DNA of 64,000 nucleotides from Balneola sp. (GTDB lineage Bacteria; Bacteroidota; Rhodothermia; Balneolales; Balneolaceae): NCBI GenBank assembly GCA_028284195.1, contig JANQSE010000006.1, positions 1 to 64,000 of the forward strand, read 5' to 3'. Shown piece by piece: positions 46,179 to 55,151 of this stretch (position 1 is its first letter; each line of letters starts with the position of its first letter). The notes under the pieces were generated by a model. It saw only the letters and a program-made list of their open reading frames with translations, ran no database searches and was not told where the DNA came from. The position numbers and the translations under genes were made by a program.

Positions 46179-46229
46179 ACTTGCAAAATAAAAGTGAATG
46201 ACTGTATATTTACTTGCAATTTAAAAGTA
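46179..46229 (+). promoter_or_regulatory. promoter with paired operator-like repeats
   Basis: Two copies of ACTTGCAA-N-TAAAAGT (ACTTGCAAAATAAAAGT and ACTTGCAATTTAAAAGT) lie 33 bp apart upstream of the NTF2-like gene. TTG at 46181 and TATATTT at 46205, spaced 21 bp, fit the Bacteroidota -33/-7 pattern. The second copy covers the expected start of transcription, suggesting repression. The regulator is not identified. Confidence 0.45.
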
Positions 46230-46261
46230 AGTAAATTTTTTAAACCAACCTTTAATAAGCT

Positions 46262-46741
46262 ATGGATATCGCCAGCATTAACTTAGGAAAACTGGAAAAA
46301 GCAACCTGGTCGGAAGTAGAATACCGAAACGCCGAACTGGTAGTAGATTTTGTTCAGAATATCATGAATGATCACAATTTTGACTACATAAGAGAAAAAT
46401 TCGGAAAACATAAATACAAGCAGCATAACCAAGCGATGACGGATGGTCTTGAAGGTGTGCTAAAAACGGTTTCAGAATTCACCAAGAGTTTTCCTGATTA
46501 TATGTATGATGTAAAGCATATCTATGTTGACGGGCCGAATGTGATATTGCATTCTCATGCAACTGCAAATAAAAGCCATAGAGGAAATCCCCAAAAAGGG
46601 TTAAACATTATAGATATATGGAGAGTGGAAGATGGAGAAATTATGGAGCATTGGGATGCAGTTCAGCCTATCCATACCTTCATGAGATTTTACGCACTGA
46701 TTTCAGGAGGCAAGTTCAAAAATGAAAACACTTATTTTTAG
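46262..46741 (+). CDS. NTF2/SnoaL-like protein
   Basis: The 159 residues have the cone-shaped NTF2-like fold pattern: an N-terminal helix (YRNAELVVDFVQNIMNDHNFDYI), then strands with IWRVEDGEIMEHWDAVQPI, typical of SnoaL-like polyketide-cyclase homologues in oxidative-stress clusters. No catalytic assignment is possible. An SDR lies downstream, and a candidate operator precedes it. Confidence 0.85.
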   Translation: MDIASINLGKLEKATWSEVEYRNAELVVDFVQNIMNDHNFDYIREKFGKHKYKQHNQAMTDGLEGVLKTVSEFTKSFPDYMYDVKHIYVDGPNVILHSHATANKSHRGNPQKGLNIIDIWRVEDGEIMEHWDAVQPIHTFMRFYALISGGKFKNENTYF

Positions 46742-46908
46742 GTGATGTTTTTGGAGATAAATGGAGTCTTTTGATCAATCGCCAAAATCATATCAAACCT
46801 GAACTAAATTTCTGTAGAAGTTTTACTTTTTCCTTTAAAAAATAGAAGCGGCTTGCAAATGACTAAAATTGCCGCCACCTTCAAACAAACCCAATAAAGG
46901 AAAAAGAT

Positions 46909-47886
46909 ATGGCACAATCCGATCAACAACCCATTCATTCACTTTTCGACCGAAATAGTACAGGGGAGGAAGTAATTTCCGAATTTGATTTAAATGGCAA
47001 AGCAGCTATTGTAACAGGTGGTTATAGCGGAATAGGGCTCGAAACTTCCAAAGCACTTGCTGCAAAAGGAGCGAAGGTTTTAGTGCCGGTTCGCTCAAAA
47101 CAAAAAGCAGAAGAAAATCTGAAAGAATTAAAGGGGGATGTACAAACGGTGTTACTTGATCTTAGTGACCTTAATTCGATTTCTGGTTTTGCAGATCATG
47201 TACTTTCCAATTTTGACAGGCTTGATTTTCTGATCAACAATGCAGGCATCATGGCTTGTCCTGAAACGAGAGTAGGGCCGGGTTGGGAAGCTCAGTTTGG
47301 AGTAAATCATATGGGACATTTCGCACTCACAAAAAAACTGATGCCTTTATTAAAAAAGCATTCTGGTACAAGGGTTATTAGCCTTACTTCAACAGGGCAT
47401 AAATTGAGTGATATTCGATGGGATGATATCCAATTTGAATCGGAAGATTATGACAAATGGCAAGCTTATGGTCAGTCAAAAACAGCCAATGCTTTATTTG
47501 CGAATGCGCTTTCCAGAAGATTAAAAGAATCGGGGGGATTATCGTTCTCTGTTCATCCGGGTGGAATATTTACTCCTCTTCAAAGGCATTTACCTAAAGA
47601 AGAAATGGTTATGTTAGGATGGATCAATGAAGATGGGAGTCCTTCGGAATTAGCAAAACAAGGTTTTAAAACTCCGGAACAAGGATGTTCCACTACATTA
47701 TGGGCGGCAACCTCAGAGCTGCTTGAAGGTATGCCGGGTGTGTATTGTGAAGATTGTAACATTGCAGCTCCAGCGGATAATTCAAACCCAATGGGGCGTT
47801 ATTTTGGAGTAGATCCGCACGGTTGTGATGATGAATCTGCGGAAAAATTATGGGAGGTAAGCGAAAAATTGTTAAAAGAAATCTGA
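46909..47886 (+). CDS. SDR-family oxidoreductase (retinol-dehydrogenase-like)
   Basis: The 325 residues form an extended SDR similar to retinol/WW-domain oxidoreductases. Cofactor motif TGGYSGIG lies near residue 36, with NNAGIMACP, catalytic serine ISLTSTGHKL and Y/K in YGQSKTANALF. The substrate is unknown. RBS AAAGGAAAAAG precedes the start. A small GC-rich hairpin (GCGGC/GCCGC) lies in the 167-bp gap from the NTF2-like gene. Confidence 0.9.
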   Translation: MAQSDQQPIHSLFDRNSTGEEVISEFDLNGKAAIVTGGYSGIGLETSKALAAKGAKVLVPVRSKQKAEENLKELKGDVQTVLLDLSDLNSISGFADHVLSNFDRLDFLINNAGIMACPETRVGPGWEAQFGVNHMGHFALTKKLMPLLKKHSGTRVISLTSTGHKLSDIRWDDIQFESEDYDKWQAYGQSKTANALFANALSRRLKESGGLSFSVHPGGIFTPLQRHLPKEEMVMLGWINEDGSPSELAKQGFKTPEQGCSTTLWAATSELLEGMPGVYCEDCNIAAPADNSNPMGRYFGVDPHGCDDESAEKLWEVSEKLLKEI

Positions 47887-47914
47887 GAGATTTTGCTTCT
47901 TCATAATTTCAATT

Positions 47915-48160
47915 TCACCAAATAGGCATTTCCTTAATTTGGATTGCAAAAGAAGAAAGATTTTTGATCAATAAATTATGGTCCAATTCATCGAATTCAA
48001 TTCTGAGTACACGATCACAATCATTCATATCCAGATTCCATGATTCTATTTCTTTCGTTTTTTCCAATACATAAATCAATCGGGCCGCAGCAAGATCAGT
48101 ATCAATATTGGTTCTGAAAACCAGGTAATTCAGTTGCTGTTTAGTTTCAGTTGATTTCAT
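47915..48160 (-). CDS. hypothetical HMA-like small protein
   Basis: The 81 residues show a beta-alpha-beta pattern reminiscent of heavy-metal-associated domains (YLVFRTNIDTDLAAARLIYVL), but without the CxxC metal site. This type is seen next to stress-related genes in Bacteroidota. It is followed on the same strand, upstream, by the DinB-family gene. Function unknown. Confidence 0.6.
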   Translation of the reverse strand: MKSTETKQQLNYLVFRTNIDTDLAAARLIYVLEKTKEIESWNLDMNDCDRVLRIEFDELDHNLLIKNLSSFAIQIKEMPIW

Positions 48161-48196
48161 ACGGGCTGATTATAAACCAAGTATTCAGTTTGTATA

Positions 48197-48685
48197 TTAA
48201 CGCTCCCAGAAAAAGGGTGGTTCAATCCCTAATGCTCTTAAATAAACGTAGCCTTGGCCTCTGTGGTGAACTTCATTATCCATGATGTAAGCGAGATGCC
48301 ACCATATTTTTCCTTCATACTGGTCATAAATGAGTTCGGTTTCCTGAAAACGGCCCGGTTTAATTGTAGCCCAGTATTCATTGATAATTTGTGTTGACCA
48401 ATCCCAAATCATAAGAACTTCTTCTTTAGTCTTTGGAGCTTCTGAAGAAGGAGCACCTTCAATATCTGCATATTTTCCCCATTCATTGGTAGCAATACCC
48501 TTAGCAATAGGGGCTCCCAGCTCCAATAACTCATTGCAGATTTCACCAAAAGTTCTCATGCCTCCAATATTAAAAGAAAAAAGCTTGTCTTCAGGGAAAG
48601 CTTCTATAACTTTTCGTGTCAGATTTCGATGGCCTTGCCAGTGTGTTAACATTTCTTTGGGAGTGGAGACTATATCCTGATTCAT
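48197..48685 (-). CDS. DinB-superfamily protein
   Basis: The 162 residues form a four-helix bundle of the DinB/YfiT type. Possible metal-binding histidines lie in LTHWQGHRNLTR and EVHHRGQGYVYLRALG. These proteins are often DNA-damage or thiol-dependent detoxification enzymes. It reads toward the 81-residue gene and follows the WYL regulator on the same strand. The substrate is unknown. Confidence 0.88.
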   Translation of the reverse strand: MNQDIVSTPKEMLTHWQGHRNLTRKVIEAFPEDKLFSFNIGGMRTFGEICNELLELGAPIAKGIATNEWGKYADIEGAPSSEAPKTKEEVLMIWDWSTQIINEYWATIKPGRFQETELIYDQYEGKIWWHLAYIMDNEVHHRGQGYVYLRALGIEPPFFWER

Positions 48686-48765
48686 ATTATTAGGTTTTGT
48701 TTAATGTGATGGAATCAAGATAAAAACTGAAACTGTCAGCCCTATGTCAGTAGCTTCTAAATTTT

Positions 48766-49722
48766 TTAAAACGAATAATGTTTGAAGAGTTGCTCAGAAA
48801 TTTCTTTTAATGCTAGTTTCATTTCATCGGATTTTATTACCCGGATTTGTGTACCCCAGGTAAGCAGCCATCGGGATGTGTACTCAATAGAAGGGGTAAG
48901 GAATGTCATTTCTACTCCATCATCAACAATTTTTTCCCAGGCCCATCCATGCCAATATTTCTGATCTCCGACAAAACGTGCAATGTCTTTGCTGAACCAA
49001 ACAGTAATCTCCTTAAAATCTTTTTCGTGTAGCAGATTTCGTTTATGGAAGTCTTTTAGACTATGCTTGTGTGGCTCTTTTATTTTTTGTCCGGTGGCCT
49101 TATAGGATTCAAACCGATCCAACCGAAACATTCGATAGTCATTTCTTAATCTACACCAACCTGCCAAATACCAGTTTCTCCCCATTACCAGCAATCCTAA
49201 TGGTTCAACTTTTCTGCCGGTTATAGTTTCTTTATAAGGTCGCTGATAGTCGATTTCAATAACTTCCTTCTTAAAAATTGCATTCTGGAGAAAAGAAAAT
49301 ATCCGATTATCAGAAAAGGTATCGCTTGCAAGTTCCGGGTATAAATTGCCAACATGATTATCCATAGCCTCAAAGAAATCTTTATCATCAGGAGGAAGGG
49401 TAGATCGTATTTTATCCAGAGCTGAGTCATAGGCTCTGCCTAATTCGGAATTACTCCATGTTTGCATTAATCGTTCTGCTGCCAGCAAAGATAACGCTTC
49501 ACTTTTATTGAACATTACAGGTGGCAGATGATAACCATGCAGAATGTAATAGCCTTTTCCAGTTTCAATACCAATGGGAACGCCTGCCTCTTCCAGTGCT
49601 TTTAAATCTCTGTAAGCCGTGCGTTCACTTATATTGTAGCGATCTGCTAACTCTGTAATTGAAACATGTTTTCTTCCCTGAAGAAAAATGATAATGGCAG
49701 TAAGTCGGTCGATTCGGTTCAA
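48766..49722 (-). CDS. YafY-type HTH-WYL transcriptional regulator
   Basis: The 318 residues have an N-terminal DeoR-like helix-turn-helix (ITELADRYNISERTAYRDL) and a WYL domain (NWYLAGWCRLRNDYRMFRLDR) that senses a ligand or nucleic acid. It lies upstream of the DinB gene in the same orientation and may control that cluster. The target and ligand are not known. Confidence 0.92.
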   Translation of the reverse strand: MNRIDRLTAIIIFLQGRKHVSITELADRYNISERTAYRDLKALEEAGVPIGIETGKGYYILHGYHLPPVMFNKSEALSLLAAERLMQTWSNSELGRAYDSALDKIRSTLPPDDKDFFEAMDNHVGNLYPELASDTFSDNRIFSFLQNAIFKKEVIEIDYQRPYKETITGRKVEPLGLLVMGRNWYLAGWCRLRNDYRMFRLDRFESYKATGQKIKEPHKHSLKDFHKRNLLHEKDFKEITVWFSKDIARFVGDQKYWHGWAWEKIVDDGVEMTFLTPSIEYTSRWLLTWGTQIRVIKSDEMKLALKEISEQLFKHYSF

Positions 49723-49763
49723 AACAGAAACTTTAAGAAATGAATTTAAAGGTAGTCTGTTTT

Positions 49764-50150
49764 TTAGTTTTTTGGAATTGGCTTCTTTCGATGATGTTTG
49801 ATGCTAAGTATTCCAAAAAAGAGGAAAGGAGATATGGAGGCAATGATCTTAAAATTCATACTTAAGAACCCAACAAACAGAATAAAAAGAAGCAACAATG
49901 CAAGGCACCCTAATCCAAGAAAAGTTAGCAAACGACTCGGTTTTTTTTGAAACAAGGTGATGAAAAGCAACACTTGCCCTAATAAGGGGATAATGATAAA
50001 CGGATGAATGAAAGAAGTAGGATCATCCAGTATTCCCGAAAAGATCTGCCATTCCACTTCGATTAAAAATCCACTTTGATTTGTCCCCCATTCAAGATAG
50101 CCAAGAAATGAGCTAAGAATAAGGCAGAAGTTCAGCACTTTTGATTTCAT
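49764..50150 (-). CDS. hypothetical membrane protein
   Basis: The 128 residues have about four hydrophobic helices and a basic C-terminus (IKHHRKKPIPKN). No family was recognised. It lies between the WYL regulator and threonine synthase on the same strand. Confidence 0.68.
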   Translation of the reverse strand: MKSKVLNFCLILSSFLGYLEWGTNQSGFLIEVEWQIFSGILDDPTSFIHPFIIIPLLGQVLLFITLFQKKPSRLLTFLGLGCLALLLLFILFVGFLSMNFKIIASISPFLFFGILSIKHHRKKPIPKN

Positions 50151-50208
50151 AACATATTCTCTTTTAAAGTTATTAACCCAATACAGAGTGAAACAAGAAT
50201 ATGCCGGA

Positions 50209-51918
50209 TTATTTTACAACCAACGCCTTATTGGCAATAGCTAACCCATTTACAAATGCTTGAATTAATGCCTCAAGCGTATCTGGAGAAGCGGCTTTTG
50301 CTGTAAACGTGTGGCCTTCTTTTTCTAAAGTGAGTGTTACAATTACTAAGGAATCTGTATCCGGGCTTAGAATTTCAACCTGATGATTTTTGACTTCAAG
50401 TGCGATGAAAGAATCTGTCTCAGCTTTAATTGCAGTAAGTACGGCATCCATTGGGCCAACACCCTGGTCAAGAGACGTAACCTCTTCGCCACCATTAATC
50501 TTAAGTTTTACAGCGGCTGCAACAAGGCCTTGTTTTCTCATGGTTATTTTGTAATCAACAACTTCAACGGGAAACTCAAGATCTGCATCAGACGAATAAA
50601 CCAAAGATTTTAATGCATTGATTTCTTCTTCCTTTAAGGTTTTGCCCTTTTTGTTAATTCCATCAACATATTCGTTATATAGTTTCTCATGATCCTCAGA
50701 AACACTTACATTTCCTGTAAACAGATCGCGGGATTGTCCCCAGCTTTGTTTTTGAAGATCAGGAAATCCTGATTCTATATATTGTTGAACCCGTTCGAGT
50801 TTAGGCGAAAGAACAGGAGAGGATAAGGAGTACTTTGCTACTATATGTGCTGCTTTTAATCCGGTTCCGGTAAGTACAAAAAGGCATTTTTTTCCTTTAA
50901 ATGTATCCAGGTTGTTCTTGAAGCAGGCCAATGGAATTGCACAGGCGGGCTCAGTAAATACTCCTTCTTCAACAGTCATTTCTTTCAGGGATTCGAGAAG
51001 CTCGTTTTCAGTTGCTGTGTAAGCTAGTCCATTTGTTTTTTCAATCCCTTCCAGAACTTTATAGAAGTCAAACGGATCACCAACTGCCACGGCATCTGCC
51101 ATAGTATTAACCTGATCTTTTACGATTTTCTCTTTCTTGAAAATACCTTCTACAACAGGTGAGCTTTGCTCTGGCTGAACGGCGACAAAAGAAGGGATCT
51201 TGTCGATAAGTCCGGCAGCTTTCATCTCTAACAATCCTTTATAAATAGCTGCAAAATTAGTTCCGGCTCCAATAGGTACAAAAATGTAATCATAATCTAT
51301 AGGCCCTTGTTCAAGCAGCTCATAAGAAAATGATTTTTGCCCTTCCTGGCGGAATACATAATCGCCGGCCAGATAATAATTTCCTGATTTAGCAAACTCA
51401 CGGCATAATAATTCACAGGCCCTGAAGTCGCCTTTAATGCGAATAATGATCGCATCATAAATAGTAGATTGAGCAAGTTTTACATCTGGTGTTTTTTCCG
51501 GCACAAAAACGTAGCAAGGAATCTTAAAATAGCAGGCATAGGCTGCTACCGATGCTGCCATATTTCCTGTAGATGCTAAGCAAATCGCCTCTGCTCCAAG
51601 CTCAATAGCTTTTAAGACCTCTATATAACTTCCACGGTCTTTAAAGCATCCGGTAGGATTTTCAAGCTCAAGCTTTGCATAAATATCAGCTTCATACTTT
51701 TCAGAAAGTCGCTCAAAATGCTTTAATGAAGAGTAGCCAGTTTTTAAAGGATCGGGAAGAATACTTTCGAGAGGGTATTGTATTTCTTTGCGAACCTCTT
51801 TGTAGTTAACCGTAAGAACTCCTCCACAGTTGGTACAATAGGTATTTGTTTCTTTTTCGTCATTAATTGTATCACAATTAATGCATTTAAGAGTATAGCC
51901 GGAATTGGAGCTTTTCAT
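50209..51918 (-). CDS. thrC: threonine synthase with C-terminal LeuA allosteric domain
   Basis: The enzyme makes threonine from O-phosphohomoserine using PLP. The 569 residues begin with a zinc-ribbon (CINCDTIN...YCTNCGG). The PLP domain has the lysine in NPTGCFKDRGS and ASTGNMAASVAAYA, and ends near residue 430. The last 130 residues (VVDYKITMRKQG ... DQGVGPMDAVLTAIKAE ... EALIQAFVNGLAIA) match the LeuA regulatory domain of isopropylmalate/citramalate synthases. That domain normally binds leucine or isoleucine, so feedback control by a branched-chain amino acid is inferred. Confidence 0.88.
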   Translation of the reverse strand: MKSSNSGYTLKCINCDTINDEKETNTYCTNCGGVLTVNYKEVRKEIQYPLESILPDPLKTGYSSLKHFERLSEKYEADIYAKLELENPTGCFKDRGSYIEVLKAIELGAEAICLASTGNMAASVAAYACYFKIPCYVFVPEKTPDVKLAQSTIYDAIIIRIKGDFRACELLCREFAKSGNYYLAGDYVFRQEGQKSFSYELLEQGPIDYDYIFVPIGAGTNFAAIYKGLLEMKAAGLIDKIPSFVAVQPEQSSPVVEGIFKKEKIVKDQVNTMADAVAVGDPFDFYKVLEGIEKTNGLAYTATENELLESLKEMTVEEGVFTEPACAIPLACFKNNLDTFKGKKCLFVLTGTGLKAAHIVAKYSLSSPVLSPKLERVQQYIESGFPDLQKQSWGQSRDLFTGNVSVSEDHEKLYNEYVDGINKKGKTLKEEEINALKSLVYSSDADLEFPVEVVDYKITMRKQGLVAAAVKLKINGGEEVTSLDQGVGPMDAVLTAIKAETDSFIALEVKNHQVEILSPDTDSLVIVTLTLEKEGHTFTAKAASPDTLEALIQAFVNGLAIANKALVVK

Positions 51919-52050
51919 TTTCAGAGACAGGATTTATTTACCCGAAAATAAGAAGCAATTAGTTTACTGTAAAATTAATATAGGAGTGCTTCTGGGGTGA
52001 AAATAATTTTAATCACTCCCTATTAACTAATTTGCTGTTCACCATATTAA

Positions 52051-52296
52051 CTAGAGCGACAGCAAAACAATCTCATCAAAATCGAGATCCAGAACTTCAA
52101 AAATGGGCTCCGCTATTTCTGCAATTTCCTCCTCCGGGTATTCGTCCAGCCCTTCAAGTTTTACAAAAAGTATATCGTTGTGCTCGTCAATGAAATACTG
52201 AACTTCTGTTGATTCAAAGCTTTCTTGTAGTGTTTTGATCAGGAATTGAAGGTCTTCTTCAAAGAATTGGTGTTCAAGTTCTTCAGTTGTACTCAT
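52051..52296 (-). CDS. small acidic hypothetical protein
   Basis: From ATG 52296 (MSTTEELEHQFFEED) it is 81 residues, very acidic. A helical start and a beta-alpha end (YFIDEHNDILFVKLEGLDEYPEEEI) are visible. The extra ORF-track residues at the front are unlikely. It diverges from anmK. No family was recognised. Confidence 0.65.
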   Translation of the reverse strand: MSTTEELEHQFFEEDLQFLIKTLQESFESTEVQYFIDEHNDILFVKLEGLDEYPEEEIAEIAEPIFEVLDLDFDEIVLLSL

Positions 52297-52340
52297 GCAA
52301 ATGGGTTTGATTTGATGCAAAAATACTCCGAGTTTGAACC

Positions 52341-53486
52341 ATGAACAAGCAGCTTCTCCGGCTTACTGAAATAGCACAAAAACCACAGAGGTTAATTCTG
52401 GGATTGATGTCCGGTACTTCGCTGGATGGATTGGATATTGCCCTTTGTAAGTTTAAACGGAGGCAGCCCAAGCTTCTTCACTTCAAAACAATTCCGTATC
52501 CGAATAAACTAAGGTCGAGAATCAAAGCCATTCAATCTGTGCCTGAGGTAAACCCGGAAGAAATATGCATACTTAATACAGAATTAGCGCATGTATATGC
52601 CGAATGGATATGGGAAACTTTGGATGAATGGCATATCAGTCCCGAAGGAATAGATCTGATTGCCAGCCATGGCCAAACTATTTATCACAGGCCTGATAAG
52701 CAGATGAACAGCACACTCCAGATAGTAGATGGAGATCATATTGCTACAAAAACAGGAATCATTACTATTTCAGATTTCAGGCAAAAGCATATTGCACAGG
52801 GCGGGGAAGGAGCGCCACTTGCAGCAATTATGGATGAGGCTTTATTCAGAGATAAAGAAAAATACAGGACACTTCTTAATCTTGGGGGGATAGCGAATGT
52901 TACCTGGCTTCCTCCGAAAAAATCGGAAGAACAAATTTTGACTTCAGATATTGGCCCTGCAAATACGCTTATTAACGAAGCGATGCAAAAGCATTTTAGT
53001 AAGTTATTTGACGAAGGCGGTGAAGTAGCTGCGAAAGGGAACGTACACTCAGAGTTGTTGAAGTATTTGCTGTTGGAACCTTTTTTCAGAAAGCCATTCC
53101 CTAAAACTACCGGGCAGGAGGATTTTAATCTGGATTTGGTGGAAGAGCTGATAAAAGGATATCAGATTGAAATATCTAATGAGGATCTGGTAGCAACATT
53201 AACTCACTTAACCATTCAAAGCATTACACGGGCTTTAGATGAGGCTGCAGGCGATAAAGAGTATGAGTTATTTGCATCAGGCGGGGGAGTTCGCAATAAA
53301 ACCATTATAAATGGACTGAAAGAACGCTTACCAAAAGCCAGCTTCAGAGGTTTTGAAGAGTTGGGTTTTAACGCAGATGCTAAAGAAGCGGTATTGATGG
53401 CTTTTCTTGCTAACGAATTTGTAGTTGGCGGGAAGTGGGAGTTGGGGAAGGTTAGTTTGCCTGGTTTTCACTCACTGAATCAATGA
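52341..53486 (+). CDS. anmK: anhydro-N-acetylmuramic acid kinase
   Basis: The enzyme phosphorylates and opens 1,6-anhydro-MurNAc during murein recycling. The 381 residues contain the ATP-binding LMSGTSLDGLD near residue 23, the substrate region SHGQTIYHRPD, FRQKHIAQGGEGAPL and the C-terminal phosphate-binding ASGGGVRNKTI. Its 3' end overlaps the convergent gene by 35 bp. Confidence 0.95.
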   Translation: MNKQLLRLTEIAQKPQRLILGLMSGTSLDGLDIALCKFKRRQPKLLHFKTIPYPNKLRSRIKAIQSVPEVNPEEICILNTELAHVYAEWIWETLDEWHISPEGIDLIASHGQTIYHRPDKQMNSTLQIVDGDHIATKTGIITISDFRQKHIAQGGEGAPLAAIMDEALFRDKEKYRTLLNLGGIANVTWLPPKKSEEQILTSDIGPANTLINEAMQKHFSKLFDEGGEVAAKGNVHSELLKYLLLEPFFRKPFPKTTGQEDFNLDLVEELIKGYQIEISNEDLVATLTHLTIQSITRALDEAAGDKEYELFASGGGVRNKTIINGLKERLPKASFRGFEELGFNADAKEAVLMAFLANEFVVGGKWELGKVSLPGFHSLNQ

Positions 53487-54369
53487 GGTACTGATATTTT
53501 TGTATAAGTGATTTTCTAATCGGTTTTCCTCTTTCATAAATAGCTTCCTGAGCCTGAATGTATTCCATTCTTCCTTCTTCTGTTTCAATTTTGATGGGTT
53601 CCAATCCCCGACCCCTTAAATCATAAGGGCTGGCTTTCATATCGATGGTTCGGGCTTCAAGAGCTAATTCGAATGCTTCGAGGATTAAATCACTACCTAT
53701 CCACGGATAAAGTTTAAAAGCCCATTTATATAAATCCATGTTGGAGTGAATACATCCCGGCTGTTCGGTATTATGGAAATTCTCTCGTGATAGTTCGAAT
53801 TTATTCATGGGTTTGGCGGGCTCAGTAAAAAAGCGAAAAGCATCAAAATGGGTGCAAACAAGAGGCCGTGATTCTACAAATTCAGCCAATTCTTCAGAGT
53901 TCATTCTTAATGGAATCTGATTGTGGCGAGGTGTCTTGATCTTATACACCATGGCCCATTCGTGCATGCCAAAACATCCAAAGGAAGGACGTTTTTCCTG
54001 GGTGTTTTTGAGCATAGCCAAAATCCATTGAGCAGAACGAAGTCTTTTTTCCGGAAACTTATCAACATCTAACCAAGCGTGGTTTTCAGAAATAATAAGC
54101 TCATCAAGTTCCGGAAGATCAGATGGATTCTCGAAGCCAAGTGCCACACCAAAACCTGGCGACCATCTTTTTAGCATAGAAGGGCGGAAGGCATAGTATT
54201 CGAACAAAAAATCGACAACAGGATCTTTCTTATGCTGAGAACGGGTAACCAGATAATCACCGATTAGCTGTTCAATTCTGACTTTATGCTGCTCCTTTTG
54301 AGCAAACCAATCGCCATTCTTTAAAACCCTGAGCTTTTGATTTGTGGGATATGTGGTGGTTTCAGGCAC
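53452..54369 (-). CDS. conserved protein of unknown role (annotated elsewhere as 3-methyladenine DNA glycosylase)
   Basis: A 305-residue soluble protein. Motifs such as FLFEYYAFRPSMLKRWSPGFG, FGCFGMHEWAMVY and NTEQPGCIHSNMDLYKWAFKLYPW are conserved in a family that databases often label 3-methyladenine DNA glycosylase, mostly in Actinobacteria. I see no helix-hairpin-helix or catalytic aspartate supporting that label. The 3' end overlaps anmK. Confidence 0.6.
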   Translation of the reverse strand: MPETTTYPTNQKLRVLKNGDWFAQKEQHKVRIEQLIGDYLVTRSQHKKDPVVDFLFEYYAFRPSMLKRWSPGFGVALGFENPSDLPELDELIISENHAWLDVDKFPEKRLRSAQWILAMLKNTQEKRPSFGCFGMHEWAMVYKIKTPRHNQIPLRMNSEELAEFVESRPLVCTHFDAFRFFTEPAKPMNKFELSRENFHNTEQPGCIHSNMDLYKWAFKLYPWIGSDLILEAFELALEARTIDMKASPYDLRGRGLEPIKIETEEGRMEYIQAQEAIYERGKPIRKSLIQKYQYLIDSVSENQAN

Positions 54370-54494
54370 ATGTTAAAGATATAGGTATTTCAATAAAAAG
54401 TGAGACAGTAACTATACGCGTTATTGCATAAATCAATCGCATTCAAAGTAATTAACCCGTAGTTTAATGTTCAAACATTAAAAGTAAATATAGT

Positions 54495-55103
54495 ATGCAA
54501 TCTCAAAATATTACACGGGAATTACTTGAAAAAGCCTTCACGTACAAAACCTATAATGAATTAATTCAGGATTTGTATGCTGAGGGCAGAACCACAAACG
54601 ATGACAATTCTGAGAGCCAGCTTAACTACACAAAGCTAAATTTGCAGAGAATCTCTCGTTGGGATAAACGAGCTAAGCTCGATCCTGAGCTTCAAAAAGC
54701 GGCTGAGAATATTTCACAAAAATCGACCTGGTTGGTGATTACAGAAGGTTGGTGTGGAGATGCGGCACAAATACTTCCCTTCATAAATAAAGTGGCTGAG
54801 CTGAATGATCACATTGAGTTGAAATTGATTCTGCGGGATCAATACCCCGAAATTATGGATGAGTTTTTGACTAATGGAAGTCGCGCAATTCCGATTATAG
54901 TTATGATGGATTCCGATTCACTTGAAATTTTAGGTGTTTGGGGGCCGCGGCCGGAAGTAATTCAAAAAGAATATCTGGCAAAGAAAAGAGATCCGGGTTA
55001 TGAAAATGAAAAAGCATCTGAAGATCTTCATCTTTGGTATGCGAAGGATAAAGGCCGAACAACCCAGCAAGAATTAAAAACTTTGCTTGAGGAAACGTAT
55101 TGA
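54495..55103 (+). CDS. thioredoxin-family protein with single active-site cysteine
   Basis: The 202 residues have a helical N-terminal region and a thioredoxin fold with TEGWCGDAAQILPFIN and cis-proline NGSRAIPIIVMMD. The CxxC is reduced to WCGDA, so it is likely a monothiol or binding protein. No signal peptide is present, so it is cytoplasmic. It ends at a strong terminator. Confidence 0.88.
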   Translation: MQSQNITRELLEKAFTYKTYNELIQDLYAEGRTTNDDNSESQLNYTKLNLQRISRWDKRAKLDPELQKAAENISQKSTWLVITEGWCGDAAQILPFINKVAELNDHIELKLILRDQYPEIMDEFLTNGSRAIPIIVMMDSDSLEILGVWGPRPEVIQKEYLAKKRDPGYENEKASEDLHLWYAKDKGRTTQQELKTLLEETY

Positions 55104-55109
55104 AATAAA

Positions 55110-55133
55110 AAAGGCAGCCAATTAGCTGCCTTT
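55110..55133. terminator. bidirectional intrinsic terminator
   Basis: AAAGGCAGC-CAATTA-GCTGCCTTT with A and T runs, between the thioredoxin-family gene and the convergent exoprotein gene. Confidence 0.92.
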
Positions 55134-55151
55134 TTACATAAATAGCCTGGC

